From an uncultured Flammeovirgaceae bacterium (GTDB lineage Bacteria > Bacteroidota > Bacteroidia > Cytophagales > Cyclobacteriaceae), in assembly GCA_946480685.1 (NCBI GenBank), contig CAMLLI010000078.1, positions 1 to 10,099 on the forward strand: a DNA stretch of 10,099 nucleotides, in the 5' to 3' direction. The first letter of the stretch is position 1, and each line of letters starts with the position of its first letter. Both the position numbers and the translations under genes were made by a program. Below, piece by piece: positions 8,643 through 10,099 of the stretch. Below the pieces are notes generated by a model. That model was not told the origin of the DNA. It searched no databases and saw only the letters and a program-made list of their open reading frames with translations.

Positions 8643-9559
8643 CAATTAAAGGAATGTCTGAATTCCAAAGGCGACACATTCGTTTTGCTCTTGAATAATT
8701 TGTTGAACGACTGCGAATGTTCAAAGCCAAGCTGGTAAGCAATTTCACTTACCGACAGCGTGGTTGTGGACAATTTCTCTTTCGCCTTTTCAATCAGTTT
8801 ATCATGAATGTGATGTTGAGTTGATTGTCCGGTAAGTGCCTTTAGTAAACTGCCCAGGTAATTAGGCGAAATGTTTAAGACCTCGGCAATCTGCTGCGCA
8901 GTCGGCAAACCTTTTTCAATCAGGTCCTCGCTGTTAAACCAGTCGTCAAGAATTTTTTCCAGCCGCTCAAGAACCTGGTGACTGCTTTTCTTTCGCGTTA
9001 TAAATTGACGTTGATAAAAACGCTCACAATAGTTTAACAAAAGTTGAATCTGGGCGATGATGATGTTGTGACTGAATTTATCAATGTTGTTATGATACTC
9101 CCGCTGAATATTCTGCATCAGTTCGGTAATAATAATTTCCTCTTTCTCCGACATGAATAATGCTTCATTCACGGAGTACCCGAAGAATTCATACTGCTTT
9201 ATATCCTTCGCCAGAGGTGTATTCCATAAGAACTCGGGATGTATAAACAAAAGTATACCGGTTGGTTTTACTTTCGGTTGTTCCACTGTAAGATGTACCA
9301 CTTGTCCTGGTGCTACAAATGACATGAGTCCTTCATCAAAATCATATTGCTGCTGTCCATATCGAAATTTACCCTGTATATTCCGTTTCAGCCCAACGGA
9401 ATAAAAATTCTGTGCCCAGCTGATTTCTTTCTCCTTGGTCTGATACTCAACCAGGCTATAGTCTACTAAACTTACCAGCGGATGTTCCGGCTTGGGCAAG
9501 CCACTCATCTTGTGAAATTCACTGATGGTGTTAAAGGTGTAAATGTTCTTCGGTTTCAT
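8642..9559 (-). CDS. AraC family transcriptional regulator (upstream paralog)
   Basis: This 305-residue protein has the same layout as its paralog at 6659-7582. The N-terminal sensing region spans about 1-195. The first helix-turn-helix is near 220-240 (AQQIAEVLNISPNYLGSLL) and the second near 268-289 (LSVSEIAYQLGFEHSQSFNKLF), ending SPLEFRHSFN. The DNA-binding part is strongly conserved between the two, while the N-terminal parts differ more. This suggests similar DNA sites but possibly different signals. At DNA level the 3' ends share an identical 20-base stretch (8655-8674 and 6672-6691). It lies downstream of a truncated SDR gene with a 52-base gap holding a hairpin, and upstream of a second SDR gene 115 bases away. 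The effector is unknown. Function as a transcription regulator is secure; its targets are inferred from neighbours. Confidence 0.92.
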   Translation of the reverse strand: MKPKNIYTFNTISEFHKMSGLPKPEHPLVSLVDYSLVEYQTKEKEISWAQNFYSVGLKRNIQGKFRYGQQQYDFDEGLMSFVAPGQVVHLTVEQPKVKPTGILLFIHPEFLWNTPLAKDIKQYEFFGYSVNEALFMSEKEEIIITELMQNIQREYHNNIDKFSHNIIIAQIQLLLNYCERFYQRQFITRKKSSHQVLERLEKILDDWFNSEDLIEKGLPTAQQIAEVLNISPNYLGSLLKALTGQSTQHHIHDKLIEKAKEKLSTTTLSVSEIAYQLGFEHSQSFNKLFKSKTNVSPLEFRHSFN

Positions 9560-9571
9560 ACATATATATGC

Positions 9572-9606
9572 AGAGGCAGAACTATAGTATAGTTCCGCCT
9601 CTTTTT
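9572..9606. terminator. Hairpin between SDR and AraC genes; T-run on the + strand
   Basis: The 13-base arms 9572-9584 and 9590-9602 pair with one mismatch around a 5-base loop. A T-run (9602-9606) follows on the plus strand, so it looks like an intrinsic terminator for rightward transcription. Both flanking genes run leftward, and in that direction the stem is followed by GCATATATATG rather than T's. It lies 9 bases beyond the SDR stop and 12 bases before the regulator's start, so it may be a 3' hairpin, an attenuator or an operator. Confidence 0.5.
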
Positions 9607-9611
9607 ATAGT

Positions 9612-10099
9612 TCAGTAATCTGTTGACTTGCTCAAAGCCTCGTTGGCAGTGAGTTCGTTTTTCAGTATATCAATTTTTGTGTTTGCCATTCCGAATGAAT
9701 CGCTTCCCATGAAGAAATGTAACGGAGGATTTTGATTCTCTGCTAAGGTAATCAATGCAAGCGCTCCTTTTTCCGGATCACCGGGTTGATTGCCCGGAAT
9801 TTTTTCAAGATGCATTTGGTCGAGCTCACGGGCTTCCTTGTAATCAGCGATTGGATTGGCAGCAAAACGTAACGAGCCTTTCAGCAGAAAATTAGTTTTG
9901 AAGTACCCCGGATATACAATTGTTGCAGATACTCCCAGTGATTTCACTTCGGCCGATAAAGCTTCTGTTAACCCGGCCACGGCAAACTTGGTAGCATTAT
10001 AAATGCCCCAGCCCGGAAACGCTCCGAGGAAACCAGCGATAGACGAAATGTTAATGAAGTGTCCGGATATCTTTTCACGGAGTTGAGGCATTACATTTC
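9612..10099 (-). CDS. SDR family oxidoreductase, C-terminal part (5' end outside window)
   Basis: The frame ends at TGA (9614-9612) and stays open to the right edge. The Met codon at 10091-10089 is internal, since the residues before it (NV) continue the family pattern NVMPQL. About 162 residues are visible, and the missing N-terminal part would hold the NAD(P)-binding TGxxxGxG motif. The catalytic region is present: INISSIAG (catalytic serine), then YNATK with the catalytic tyrosine and lysine, followed by YPG. The substrate is unknown. It resembles the SDR at 7675-8526 (for example LSAEVKSLGVSATIVYPG versus LAAEVKSFGINVTILEPG, 11 of 18 identical) but is clearly diverged. With the downstream AraC gene it forms the first of two SDR-regulator pairs. 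It could equally be annotated as a generic short-chain dehydrogenase. Confidence 0.9.
   Translation of the reverse strand, partial: NVMPQLREKISGHFINISSIAGFLGAFPGWGIYNATKFAVAGLTEALSAEVKSLGVSATIVYPGYFKTNFLLKGSLRFAANPIADYKEARELDQMHLEKIPGNQPGDPEKGALALITLAENQNPPLHFFMGSDSFGMANTKIDILKNELTANEALSKSTDY

Noticed and set aside
10089..10091. Met codon near the right edge as the start of the last SDR gene
   Set aside because: The frame stays open upstream, and the residues before the Met fit the internal SDR helix. The cofactor-binding half must lie outside the window.

Overview
The window comes from a Bacteroidota chromosome. The evidence is a SusD/RagB-type glycan-binding protein, a Bacteroidota-style lipoprotein signal, a C-terminal type IX secretion (T9SS) sorting domain, and a TTTG/TAnnTTTG-type promoter. 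A soil-type Chitinophagaceae-like or Cytophagales-like host is plausible, but the family cannot be fixed from this sequence alone.

Left part (1-4087, all + strand): the 3' end of a polysaccharide utilization locus. It holds the C-terminal half of a SusD-like protein and two glycoside hydrolase family 43 enzymes of the arabinanase type. The first GH43 is predicted to be a surface lipoprotein with an extra C-terminal domain. The second carries a signal peptide and a T9SS sorting domain. Both GH43 enzymes keep the three catalytic acids and the metal-site histidine. Together they suggest capture and cleavage of arabinan, the side chain of pectin; the substrate is inferred from family membership. 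Hairpins follow the susD gene and the second GH43 gene, so the genes may be separately tunable units.

Middle (4258-6554, + strand): a complete, ordinary catalase-peroxidase gene (katG) with a strong intrinsic terminator. Its upstream region has small inverted repeats but no peroxide-regulator box that I can recognise.

Right part (6659-10099, all - strand): in transcription order, a truncated SDR oxidoreductase, an AraC-family regulator, a second SDR oxidoreductase and a second AraC-family regulator. The two regulators are clear paralogs (45 of the last 56 residues identical). The two SDRs are more distant relatives. This looks like a tandemly duplicated SDR-regulator module. A hairpin lies in the short gap between SDR and regulator in both copies, but its sequence differs. 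This is the most unusual part of the window.

No tRNA, rRNA, CRISPR array, insertion sequence or phage gene was seen, and no gene-free stretch exceeds 300 bases. The largest gap is 4030-4257. I found no strong evidence for an undescribed system; the duplicated SDR/AraC module and the promoter-start-codon overlap at the first GH43 gene are the best leads.
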